A DNA stretch of 17,088 bases. Source: JANNAT01 sp031422555. GTDB taxonomy: Bacteria; Pseudomonadota; Alphaproteobacteria; Rhodobacterales; Rhodobacteraceae. The notes below the pieces were generated by a model that was not told where the DNA came from, did no database searches, and worked only from the letters and a program-made list of their open reading frames with translations. This document shows positions 6,803 through 14,182 of this stretch, in pieces; position 1 is the stretch's first letter, and each line of letters opens with the position of its first letter. The translations under genes and the position numbers were made by a program. The stretch spans positions 1 through 17,088 of the forward strand of contig JANPLZ010000044.1 in assembly GCA_031422555.1 (NCBI GenBank), given 5' to 3'.

Positions 6803-7347
6803 TTGCCGAAGAAAAGGCCGAGGCCCGCCGGGTGGCGTTTGCGGCCCGCAAGGTCTGTTTCGCCGCAGGGCAGGGGCAAGCGGCGGAACTTCTGGCGGAT
6901 TTCTTAAATGATTTCAAAGGTAAGGCGCTGTCTGGTTATATGGCGATGCGCACCGAAATTGATCCCGAGGGGGCGATGGCCGCGCATCAAGGCCCGGTTT
7001 GTGTGCCGGTGATCGTGGGTCGGGGCCAAGCGCTGCGGTTTCGCGAGTGGACGCCCGGCTGTGCGATGGAAAAGGGTGAATTCGGGGCGGATATCCCGGT
7101 TGAAGGCACATGGATAGAGCCGCAAGTGCTGATCGTGCCGCTGCTTGCCTTTGATGCGCGGGGGTATCGGTTGGGGTATGGCGGTGGGTTTTATGATCGC
7201 AGTTTGCAGGCTTTGCGGGCCCGGCGGCCAACTTTTGCGGTGGGGTTTGCCTTTGCTGATCAGGAGGTGGCGCAGGTTTCGATTGACGAAACCGATCAGC
7301 GATTGGATGCCATCGTCACCGAACGCGAACTGCGCCGATTTTACTGA
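6799..7347 (+). CDS. 5-formyltetrahydrofolate cyclo-ligase
   Basis: This enzyme converts 5-formyl-THF with ATP to 5,10-methenyl-THF, returning a storage folate to the one-carbon pool. The 182-residue product has the family's GYGGGFYDR motif (126-134), the VCVPVIVGRGQALRFREW strand (67-84), the region EKGEFGADIPVEG (91-103) and VLIVPLLAFDARGYRLG (110-126). The start is GTG 6799, sharing four bases (GTGA) with the mgtE stop, so translation is probably coupled; no clear Shine-Dalgarno is present. Upstream in-frame starts lie inside mgtE. In many bacteria this gene adjoins 6S RNA, but the 61-bp gap after it is too short for one. Symbols used for this family include fthC, ygfA and MTHFS; I leave the symbol blank because usage varies. 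Confidence 0.93.
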   Translation: MIAEEKAEARRVAFAARKVCFAAGQGQAAELLADFLNDFKGKALSGYMAMRTEIDPEGAMAAHQGPVCVPVIVGRGQALRFREWTPGCAMEKGEFGADIPVEGTWIEPQVLIVPLLAFDARGYRLGYGGGFYDRSLQALRARRPTFAVGFAFADQEVAQVSIDETDQRLDAIVTERELRRFY

Positions 7348-7375
7348 TCGTAATTTTCGATCAAGCTGTGGGTCA

Positions 7376-7400
7376 GAAAAATTTTCGGCGAAAATTTTTC
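7376..7400. terminator. AT-rich perfect hairpin between convergent genes
   Basis: gaaaaattttc (7376-7386) and gaaaatttttc (7390-7400) are exact reverse complements of 11 bases around a ggc loop. It lies between the stop codons of the cyclo-ligase gene and the AAA+ ATPase gene, 28 bp and 8 bp away. Because each arm is an A-run joined to a T-run, both strands end the stem with T5, giving a symmetric terminator without a GC stem. Confidence 0.55.
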
Positions 7401-7408
7401 CGCGCCTG

Positions 7409-8722
7409 TCACTTGGCGATCTTTTCGTCCTTCACAAACATGTTGCCCCAGGCGCGGTCGATCATATCGGGGGTCATCTGTGTTGGGATACCTTCGAATT
7501 CACACATCGCGATCATCTGATCAATCAAGAAGGTCGGCTGATAATTGGCAAAATTATTGTCAATCGTCGGATATTTCACCTTCAGCATATGCAGCATCGC
7601 GGCCTCATCCAGCGGCATGTTCTTTTTGCGCGCCACCATGGCAAATATCTTCAGGAACATTTCCTGATTTGGCCCATCAATCTTGATCTTGAAGAAAATC
7701 CGCCGAAGCGCCGCGCCATCGAAAATCTCGTTCGGATGGAAGTTGGTCGAAAAAATCACAAGTGTATCAAAGGGAACGGTGAATTTCTCGCCCGATTGCA
7801 GCGCCAGAATGTCGCGCGATTCTTCCAGCGGCACGATCCAGCGGTTGACAAGCTTTTGCGGCGATTCCGCCTGACGGCCCAAATCGTCGACGATGAAAAT
7901 TCCGCCCGACGCCTTTAGCTGCAGCGGCGCCTGATAGGTGCGCGCGGTGGGATTATACTTCAAATCCAACATATCCAGCGTCAATTCACCACCGGTAATC
8001 ACGCTGGGGCGCTCGCAATAAACATAGCGGTTGTCGAACCGGTTGCCGGTGCGGCGGATCGAATTCGGATCATCCACCGCCTCTTCGGCCAAGGCATGCA
8101 CGATCGGATCATACACGGTGATCACCTGCCCCGAATATTCAATCGCGCGCGGGATATAGATCTTATCGCCCAAAGCCGCGCGAATACCGTTCGAGATGCT
8201 GGATTTACCGTTGCCGGGCGGGCCATACATCAGGATTGATCGGCCAGACGTAACCGCTGGACCAAGATTTCCGATCAGATCGGCCGGCAATATCAAATGC
8301 CCCATGCCCTTCATCAGTTCGGGACGGGTCATTTTGATATTGCGCACCGACTGGCGTTTCATCTGTTCAGAATACATCGCCAGCGGCACCGGCATCGACC
8401 CGTAATATTCCGATTGCGACAGCCCGTCCAACGCGCGGGCCTTGCCGCCATCGGTCAACTGATAGCCCATTTCATTGCCCGAATTGGCGTGCAGCGTGCC
8501 TGTCGCCTGCAGCAACTTTTGGCCGCGCGCCAGATCGACCAGTTCTTGGGTCAGTTGCACCGGCAAAGCGATGGTGCGCGAAATGGCGCTGACCAGATCA
8601 AGGTTGGTGCGGAACATGGTCTTCAGCAAGATGTCACGCATCATCACCAAAGACAGGCCGGTTTCGGCCAGGGTTTTTGGCTGTGGCGGGGCGACAACGC
8701 CCATAGGCACTTGCATATTCAT
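7409..8722 (-). CDS. Tad-linked AAA+ ATPase with N-terminal winged-helix-like domain
   Basis: The 437-residue protein has two parts. Residues about 25-125 form an alpha/beta region with MGYQLTDGGKARALDGLSQ (85-103), which resembles a winged-helix wing followed by a helix. Residues about 130-350 are an AAA+ module: Walker A GPPGNGKS (167-174), Walker B GIFIVDD (274-280, ending Asp-Asp rather than Asp-Glu), sensor 1 VIFSTN (322-327) and an arginine pair ALRRIFF (338-344) at the sensor-2/finger area. A helical C-terminal part follows. ATG 8722 has AAGGGG seven bases upstream. It follows cpaA by 63 bp on the same strand, so it is probably the last gene of the Tad operon. I do not know its role; a remodelling or regulatory ATPase for the pilus is an inference. 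It is clearly not CpaF. Confidence 0.85.
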   Translation of the reverse strand: MNMQVPMGVVAPPQPKTLAETGLSLVMMRDILLKTMFRTNLDLVSAISRTIALPVQLTQELVDLARGQKLLQATGTLHANSGNEMGYQLTDGGKARALDGLSQSEYYGSMPVPLAMYSEQMKRQSVRNIKMTRPELMKGMGHLILPADLIGNLGPAVTSGRSILMYGPPGNGKSSISNGIRAALGDKIYIPRAIEYSGQVITVYDPIVHALAEEAVDDPNSIRRTGNRFDNRYVYCERPSVITGGELTLDMLDLKYNPTARTYQAPLQLKASGGIFIVDDLGRQAESPQKLVNRWIVPLEESRDILALQSGEKFTVPFDTLVIFSTNFHPNEIFDGAALRRIFFKIKIDGPNQEMFLKIFAMVARKKNMPLDEAAMLHMLKVKYPTIDNNFANYQPTFLIDQMIAMCEFEGIPTQMTPDMIDRAWGNMFVKDEKIAK

Positions 8723-8785
8723 CGACGGACCCCTTGCACGCGCCCGGAAAACTGTGTCCCGGCGTTCAACAGTCCGACAGATACG

Positions 8786-9277
8786 TTACAATAAGGACCT
8801 AACTATGGCCAAAATATAGAAGATAAGTGTTCCCGACAGCGCCAGTCCCATCGGAAAATCCTTATGCGTCCAACTGGCCCAATCCACGGTGGCCGTGCGA
8901 AAGGCCGGAATTCTGCGCGCCAGACGGTGCGCCGCAAACGCCCCAAGCAAGCACGATGCAAAGAGCAACAGCACCAGTCTGATATCGGCATTGACAAAAA
9001 TCGGCGCCATTGCGGCGGCGAATTTGGCATCGCCCGCGCCAACCAGGCCCGCGGCGTTTGACACAAACCCCACTGCCAACACAATCGCCGCCAGCGCCCA
9101 ACCCCAAAGCCAGACTTGCAAAGGCACCAAAAACACGCCGATCACCAGCCAGACCAACAGCAAAGCGATCACGGCTTTATTCGGGATTTTCATAAAGCGC
9201 ATATCGCTCCATGAAACCCAGATGCCAATAGCCAGCACAAAGGGCAAAAGCGCCAGCGCGCCAAGGGGTGTCAACAT
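8786..9277 (-). CDS. cpaA: CpaA/TadV-type prepilin peptidase
   Basis: CpaA cleaves the leader of Flp prepilins and pseudopilins at the inner membrane and belongs to the aspartic peptidase family A24. The 163-residue product is all membrane helices and has both catalytic aspartates: Asp25 in SWSDMRFMKIPN (22-33) and Asp83 in the GxGD motif VGAGDAKF (79-86). It lacks the N-terminal methylase domain of PilD-type enzymes, as usual for Tad peptidases. I start at ATG 9277, giving MLTPLG; the frame extends to 9322, but that part lies inside tadD. Only 4 bp separate it from the tadD stop codon, so it is in the same operon. Confidence 0.93.
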   Translation of the reverse strand: MLTPLGALALLPFVLAIGIWVSWSDMRFMKIPNKAVIALLLVWLVIGVFLVPLQVWLWGWALAAIVLAVGFVSNAAGLVGAGDAKFAAAMAPIFVNADIRLVLLLFASCLLGAFAAHRLARRIPAFRTATVDWASWTHKDFPMGLALSGTLIFYILAIVRSLL

Positions 9278-9281
9278 CGGG

Positions 9282-10130
9282 TCAGCTTTCCAGTGCTGCA
9301 AGCGACCGCGCGGCGGCCTCAAAATATTGCGGATGGGTTTCGACAGCCTCTTGCAACAACGACCGGCCGACTTGGGTATCGCCTTGCTTCACCGCCGCCA
9401 GACCCATGGTATAGAGCAGTTCAGCGCGTTCGGTCTGGCTCATCGGCACAACCGGCATTTCGTATTTGCGTTGGGCCGCGCGGGCCAGAACCAGATTGTT
9501 CTTGGCGGTAAACAGGGTGTTGTCATAGGTCACGGCCTCGACAAACAATTTTTCTGCGCCAAGACCGTCGCCGCGTGTCAGCTTGGAAAAACCCCAGTTG
9601 TTCAGAACGCCTGCGGGTTTGGTGGTCAGCCCTGCGGCGATTTCATAAAAACTATCGGCTTTTTTCCAGTTTTTATTGCTGTCAGCCACCATCGCCTCAA
9701 GCCGGTAACGTTCATAGGTTTCATGGGTTGGCGGGATTTTGTTCAACTCGGCTTCGGCGCGCGCCCATTCGTTTGACCGGATCAGCGCATCGGCAAGGCT
9801 GACGCGGTCAGCGGCACTGCCCTCGGGTGTTGCCAGAATGGCCGTCCAGACCGCAATCGCCTCGGTTGGCTGCCCCGCCCGCACCAGCGATTTCGCCAGC
9901 CCGCGTTTCAGATCAATGCGATCAGGGTTTTCATCCGACGATTTCTTGAAATAGGCCACGGCCTCATTCGGGTCGCCCACCGTCAGCATGATGTCACTTA
10001 GGTTTGACTCGTCGATGACATTCACGCTTTTCAGCGCGCGCTGCACTTCGGCATCGGACTGCTGTTTCTGACAAGCGGTCAGGCCAACTGCGCCTGACAG
10101 GCACAGGGCAAGGAATACAGGGTGGCGCAT
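9282..10130 (-). CDS. tadD: TadD-like TPR lipoprotein
   Basis: The 282-residue product starts with a lipoprotein signal peptide whose lipobox LTAC gives Cys20 as the lipidated residue (MRHPVFLALCLSGAVGLTAC). The remainder is a series of tetratricopeptide-like helix pairs, for example DPNEAVAYFKKSSDENPD, GQPTEAIAVWTAILATPEG, NWKKADSFYEIAAGL and GDGLGAEKLFVEAV, ending with a final repeat near 240-275. TadD proteins are thought to help the Tad secretin assemble or reach the outer membrane, in the way PilF-type pilotins do. ATG 10130 has an aaagga Shine-Dalgarno. It lies 35 bp after a second TPR lipoprotein gene and 4 bp before cpaA. Confidence 0.9.
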   Translation of the reverse strand: MRHPVFLALCLSGAVGLTACQKQQSDAEVQRALKSVNVIDESNLSDIMLTVGDPNEAVAYFKKSSDENPDRIDLKRGLAKSLVRAGQPTEAIAVWTAILATPEGSAADRVSLADALIRSNEWARAEAELNKIPPTHETYERYRLEAMVADSNKNWKKADSFYEIAAGLTTKPAGVLNNWGFSKLTRGDGLGAEKLFVEAVTYDNTLFTAKNNLVLARAAQRKYEMPVVPMSQTERAELLYTMGLAAVKQGDTQVGRSLLQEAVETHPQYFEAAARSLAALES

Positions 10131-10165
10131 TTTCGCGTCCTTTGGTCTGCTTGCTGCTCAATTTC

Positions 10166-10738
10166 TTAAAGTTGCGATAACAGGACGTAGGTTCCCTGAC
10201 CGCGCCGCACAAGATTCATCACCGGTTTTTCAGCCGTTTCATCAGCATACACCGAGTTTTCTGTATCCGCGATAGCCAGCCGCAGATTTTCGCGGATCGA
10301 GTCCGATTGGCCACTGTCCAGCGCAAAGGCCTGCTGAAACACCACCCGCGCCTCGCCGGATTTGCCGCGCTCCATCAACACCACGCCCAGATTGTTCAGC
10401 GCGGGCACAAAGCTGGGGTCCAGTTCGGTCGCGCGGCGCAAGATTTGCTCGGCTTGCCCCAGTCGCCCCAACTGCAGGTTGGCCGATCCGATTGCCGATA
10501 GCACGTCGACATTCATGCCGGTTTCGCCCGCCGCCCGCAGATAGGCTTTCAACGCCAGTTCAAATTCGCCCGCCTCCATCAGGCGGTGGCCCACCAGCAA
10601 GCCATCAACGCCGGTTTTGCTGACATCGGCGCCCGGAATGCGGGTATCGTTGCTGCGCAATGCGCCAAGGCCGCCAGTTTGAGAACAGGCGGCCACAGCG
10701 ATCGAGGTCAACACAGCCAGCGCTGCAGGTCTTATCAC
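10166..10738 (-). CDS. Second TPR lipoprotein of the Tad operon
   Basis: The 190-residue product has a short lipoprotein signal peptide with lipobox VAAC (Cys18), then a Gly/Ser/Asn-rich spacer and about three TPR units: GEFELALKAYLRAAGETG (57-74), VLSAIGSANLQLGRLGQAEQ (79-98, continuing ILRRATELDP) and PALNNLGVVLMERGKSGEAR (112-131, continuing VVFQQAFALD). A non-TPR tail ends YVLLSQL. The start is GTG 10738, five bases after the tadC stop; a G-rich AGGGGG lies nine bases upstream inside the tadC end. It is shorter than the next gene and not an obvious duplicate of it in sequence. Like TadD it is expected at the outer membrane, as a pilotin or assembly factor. Confidence 0.88.
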   Translation of the reverse strand: MIRPAALAVLTSIAVAACSQTGGLGALRSNDTRIPGADVSKTGVDGLLVGHRLMEAGEFELALKAYLRAAGETGMNVDVLSAIGSANLQLGRLGQAEQILRRATELDPSFVPALNNLGVVLMERGKSGEARVVFQQAFALDSGQSDSIRENLRLAIADTENSVYADETAEKPVMNLVRRGQGTYVLLSQL

Positions 10739-10743
10739 AAGGG

Positions 10744-11721
10744 TCAGCCCCCTCCGAGGGATGTTGCAATTCCGTGCACTGACGGCCCGATCAGAATGAT
10801 CAACAACGGCGGCAGTGTGAACAGCATTGTGCCAAGGGTCAGCTTGGTCGGCAACTTGTTTGCCAGTTCTTCGGCTTTCATCACGCGTTTGTCACGCATT
10901 TCCAGCGAATAGACCCGCAACGCCTCGGACATCGAGGTGCCGAACGTGGCGGACTGCACCAAAGTTGTCACAAAAGACGAGATATCGGCGATGCCGATGC
11001 GTGCCGACATGTCTTTCAACACCGCCACGCGTTCTTTGCCGGCCTTTACCTCTTGGGCGACCATTTCAAATTCTTCTGCCAAAGCCGGATAGCCGGCGCG
11101 GCTTTCCTTGGCGATGCGGTTGATGGATTGATCCAGCGACTGCCCCGCCTCAACACAGACCAGCATCAGATCAAGCGCATCGGGAAATCCCTCGACAATT
11201 TCATTTTGCCGCTTTTGCACCCGCCGCTGCACCCAATACTGCGGCAGGTAATAGCCCGCAGCCCCCGGCCCAATGGTTGACATGATCATGAACTGCGTCG
11301 TCACTTCTTGCTGGGCTTTGGTGATCAGCGCATAGGCCAGACCAAGACCCAAAAACCCCAAACCCAAGGCAAACTGCGCAAAGTGAAAGGTGCGCACTGC
11401 ATTTTTTGCCTTGTAACCCGCCCGCAGCAGTTTCATCCGCGAGGCGGTCATGGTTTCCACGTCTTGCGGTTCCAGAAAAGTGGCAAACTTTTTCAGCTTG
11501 TCGGCTTTGTCCGCAATCCGCAGTTCATTGTCGCCTTTGGCCGTGGCCTTGGCGTCTTCGCGCAGCGTCTTCAGCTTGTCAAAAGGCTCTGCCGGTTTTT
11601 TCAGCAAAAACGGAACCACGGCGACAATCAGGGCAAGCCCGATCCCGCCCAGCAGCAAAAGCGGGCCAAGCGGGCCAAAGCTGTCTACCAGCGACGCGTT
11701 TAGGTTGGTTAAAAGTTCCAT
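10744..11721 (-). CDS. tadC: TadC inner-membrane platform protein
   Basis: TadC pairs with TadB to form the inner-membrane platform on which the CpaF/TadA ATPase acts. The 325-residue product has a membrane helix near 16-38, two more at about 112-132 and 141-159, and the type II secretion F (GspF-like) domain from about 180 to 308. That domain carries FPDALDLMLVCVEAGQSLDQ (179-198) and the last membrane helix TKLTLGTMLFTLPPLLIILI (292-311). The basic segment KKPAEPFDKLKTLRE after the first helix is presumably cytosolic. ATG 11721 follows the tadB stop by 7 bp. Length and layout are normal for the family. Confidence 0.94.
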   Translation of the reverse strand: MELLTNLNASLVDSFGPLGPLLLLGGIGLALIVAVVPFLLKKPAEPFDKLKTLREDAKATAKGDNELRIADKADKLKKFATFLEPQDVETMTASRMKLLRAGYKAKNAVRTFHFAQFALGLGFLGLGLAYALITKAQQEVTTQFMIMSTIGPGAAGYYLPQYWVQRRVQKRQNEIVEGFPDALDLMLVCVEAGQSLDQSINRIAKESRAGYPALAEEFEMVAQEVKAGKERVAVLKDMSARIGIADISSFVTTLVQSATFGTSMSEALRVYSLEMRDKRVMKAEELANKLPTKLTLGTMLFTLPPLLIILIGPSVHGIATSLGGG

Positions 11722-11728
11722 GATCCAT

Positions 11729-12697
11729 TCAAACCTTAATGTTAACCATCATGCGCATGAAGATGATGTTGATGATCAAAAACACCGCCACAACGAGACA
11801 GGCAGGCACAAACGCGGGGGTGTCTTTGACTTTGTCAAAATAGTCGGGCTTGACGACGTTGATCATCACCAAGGCACCAATCGGGAAGGCGGACAGGAAC
11901 ATGCCAGACCATTTCGCCTCGGCGGTGATGGCATTGACGCGGCGAAACAGCTTGAACCGCGCCCGGATCACCTTGGACAGGCCATCCAGAATCTCGGCCA
12001 GATTGCCGCCCGAAGTTTGTTGAATGGTGACCGCCACCGCCAAAAACCGCAAATCCTGACTGTCGACGCGTTCGGCAAAGGCCTTCAGGCTGTCGGCCAC
12101 GTTGCGCCCATAGGCTGCCTCATCCGCGATCATGCCAAATTCGGTGCCCAACGGATCAGCGACTTCTTTGGAAACGATGCCAATCGCCGATGAAAACGGA
12201 TGGCCAACCCGCAACGACCGCACCATCAGCTCCACCGCATCGGGCAGTTGTTCGTTCATCAGATCCATGCGTTTTTTGGCTTTTTTATTGACCCACATGT
12301 AAACGCCGCCCACGCCCATCCCCACCGCGATCAGGGCGCGAATGGGCGTGTCAACGGCGGTGCCTATCGTCAGACCCAAAAAGGCAAACACCGTTACCAG
12401 GCCCATGATCCCGATCAGTTGTGCGGGCGAAAACGCGATATTGGCTTTTTGCGCTTTGGTGGCCAGAATGGCATATAGTGGAATGCCGCGCGAATTGGCG
12501 TGCTGGCTGGCCTCTTTGCGCAGCTGATCCAGCACTTCTTCGCGGTTACGGTTTTTTTCCAGCAAGGCCAGACGGCGGCTCATGCGGCTGTTCAGGCTGA
12601 TGGATTTGCCAAAAACCGTCAGATAAATACCTTCGACCAAGGCCACGACGGCCAGAAAGATCAGAACGTAGATCAGGGGGGCGGCGCTGATTGTCAT
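11729..12697 (-). CDS. tadB: TadB inner-membrane platform protein
   Basis: The 322-residue GspF-like protein has membrane helices at about 5-28, 92-112, 116-136, 264-281 and 297-316. Its T2SSF domain begins at EQLPDAVELMVRSLRVGHPF (149-168) and includes TIQQTSGGNLAEILDGLS (224-241). TadB forms the platform with TadC, encoded next. ATG 12697 is preceded by AAGG seven bases upstream, and this Shine-Dalgarno overlaps the TAA stop of cpaF, which suggests translational coupling. The 9-bp gap between the genes confirms operon structure. Confidence 0.94.
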   Translation of the reverse strand: MTISAAPLIYVLIFLAVVALVEGIYLTVFGKSISLNSRMSRRLALLEKNRNREEVLDQLRKEASQHANSRGIPLYAILATKAQKANIAFSPAQLIGIMGLVTVFAFLGLTIGTAVDTPIRALIAVGMGVGGVYMWVNKKAKKRMDLMNEQLPDAVELMVRSLRVGHPFSSAIGIVSKEVADPLGTEFGMIADEAAYGRNVADSLKAFAERVDSQDLRFLAVAVTIQQTSGGNLAEILDGLSKVIRARFKLFRRVNAITAEAKWSGMFLSAFPIGALVMINVVKPDYFDKVKDTPAFVPACLVVAVFLIINIIFMRMMVNIKV

Positions 12698-12706
12698 GGT
12701 ATGGCC

Positions 12707-14155
12707 TTACACGATGGGTTCATAGATGGATGCGGGCAGATCATAACCCCACTGGCGAAACCGATCTGAATAATGGCTGCGCACGCCGGTGGCGTTAAAG
12801 CGGCCAATGATTTTGCCGTTGGGTTCAACGCCCAGGCGTTCATAGCGAAACACTTCCTGCATCGAGATCACATCGCCTTCCATGCCGGTGATTTCGGTCA
12901 CCGACACCATCCGGCGCGACCCGTCTTGCAAACGGCTTGCCTGCACAATCAGGTTCACAGCCGACGCGATCTGGCTGCGCACCGCCTTCAGCGGCATCTC
13001 GATCCCGGCCATTGCGACCATGTTTTCAAGGCGTGAGATGCCGTCGCGGGCGCTGTTGGCGTGGATCGTGGTCATCGACCCGTCATGGCCGGTGTTCATC
13101 GCCTGCAGCATGTCGATCACCTCTTCGCCGCGGGTTTCGCCAACGATGATCCGGTCTGGACGCATCCGCAAAGCGTTGCGCAAACAGTCACGCTGGGTCA
13201 CAGCGCCCTTGCCTTCAACGTTTGGCGGACGGCTTTCCATCCGTCCGACATGCACCTGTTGCAATTGCAATTCGGCGGTGTCTTCGATGGTCAGCACCCG
13301 TTCGGTGTTGTCGATAAAGCTGGAAAGCGCGTTCAGCGTGGTGGTCTTGCCCGACCCCGTGCCGCCCGACACAATGATGTTCAACCGGCACGACACCGCC
13401 GCCTGCAGATACAGCGCGATTTCCTCGGTAAAGGCGCCAAACCGCACCAAGTCTGGCACGCCCAGCTTTTCTTTCTTGAATTTCCGGATCGATACCAGAC
13501 TGCCATCCACCGCAACCGGCGGCACCATGGCGTTGAAACGGCTGCCGTCCTTTAGGCGCGCATCGACATAAGGGTTCGATTCGTCCACCCGCCGCCCCAC
13601 GGCGGACACGATCTTGTCGATGATCCGCAGCAGGTGGCGTTCATCCTTGAAGGTGATGTCGGTCAGTTCCAGCTTGCCCGCGCGTTCGACGAAAATGCGG
13701 TTGGGGCCGTTCACCAGAATGTCGTTGACCGTTTCGTCTTTCAAAAGCGGTTCCAGCGGGCCAAGGCCCATCACTTCGTCGTAAAGTTCCTGATTAAGGA
13801 TGGCGCGGTCTTCCTTGTTCAAGGCCACGGCCATTTCATCCAGCGCCTCAGAGGCGATCGACGAAATTTCGGCTTTCAGATTGGCCTCGGACGCCTGTTC
13901 AAGGGCTGCAAGGTTCAGGCTGTCGATCAGCCGCTTGTGCAGTTCCTGCTTCAACTCGGCCAAGCGGTCTTTGCGCTTTTTCTCTTTATCGGCGGCCAGC
14001 ACTTCGGCTGGCGCGCGGGGCTGGGCGGCCTGCGGCATTGGCCGCGTCCCAAGGCTGGGCTTGGCGGGCGTTGCCACCGGGCGCGCAGCGGCTGCGACCG
14101 CGGGCGCACCGGGTCGAGCGTCAGCCGCTTCGGGTTTTTTGAAACGAGAAAACAT
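12707..14155 (-). CDS. cpaF: Tad pilus assembly ATPase CpaF/TadA
   Basis: CpaF is the cytosolic hexameric ATPase that powers Tad pilus extension, and in Caulobacter also retraction. The 482-residue product has an Ala/Pro-rich, presumably flexible N-terminus (1-50), a charged helical part, and the secretion-ATPase core. The core shows Walker A GGTGSGKT (264-271), the Asp box TIEDTAELQL (289-298), Walker B RPDRIIVGETRGEE (332-345, Glu340) and the His box DGSMTTIHANS (358-368). RMESRPPNVEGKGAVTQRD (305-323) is typical of the CpaF subfamily. I start at ATG 14155 with GGGGA just upstream; a TTG four codons earlier is possible but overlaps that Shine-Dalgarno. It follows cpaE by 27 bp and precedes tadB by 9 bp. 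Confidence 0.96.
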   Translation of the reverse strand: MFSRFKKPEAADARPGAPAVAAAARPVATPAKPSLGTRPMPQAAQPRAPAEVLAADKEKKRKDRLAELKQELHKRLIDSLNLAALEQASEANLKAEISSIASEALDEMAVALNKEDRAILNQELYDEVMGLGPLEPLLKDETVNDILVNGPNRIFVERAGKLELTDITFKDERHLLRIIDKIVSAVGRRVDESNPYVDARLKDGSRFNAMVPPVAVDGSLVSIRKFKKEKLGVPDLVRFGAFTEEIALYLQAAVSCRLNIIVSGGTGSGKTTTLNALSSFIDNTERVLTIEDTAELQLQQVHVGRMESRPPNVEGKGAVTQRDCLRNALRMRPDRIIVGETRGEEVIDMLQAMNTGHDGSMTTIHANSARDGISRLENMVAMAGIEMPLKAVRSQIASAVNLIVQASRLQDGSRRMVSVTEITGMEGDVISMQEVFRYERLGVEPNGKIIGRFNATGVRSHYSDRFRQWGYDLPASIYEPIV

Positions 14156-14182
14156 TTTAGTCCCCAATCACTGCACTAACAG

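Noticed and set aside
7348..7408. 6S RNA next to the folate cyclo-ligase gene
   Set aside because: The gap is 61 bp, far too short for 6S RNA (about 160-200 bases), and holds only the AT-rich hairpin.
7145..7918. Plus-strand frame running from the cyclo-ligase gene into the ATPase gene
   Set aside because: It overlaps two well-supported genes in other frames and has no family features.
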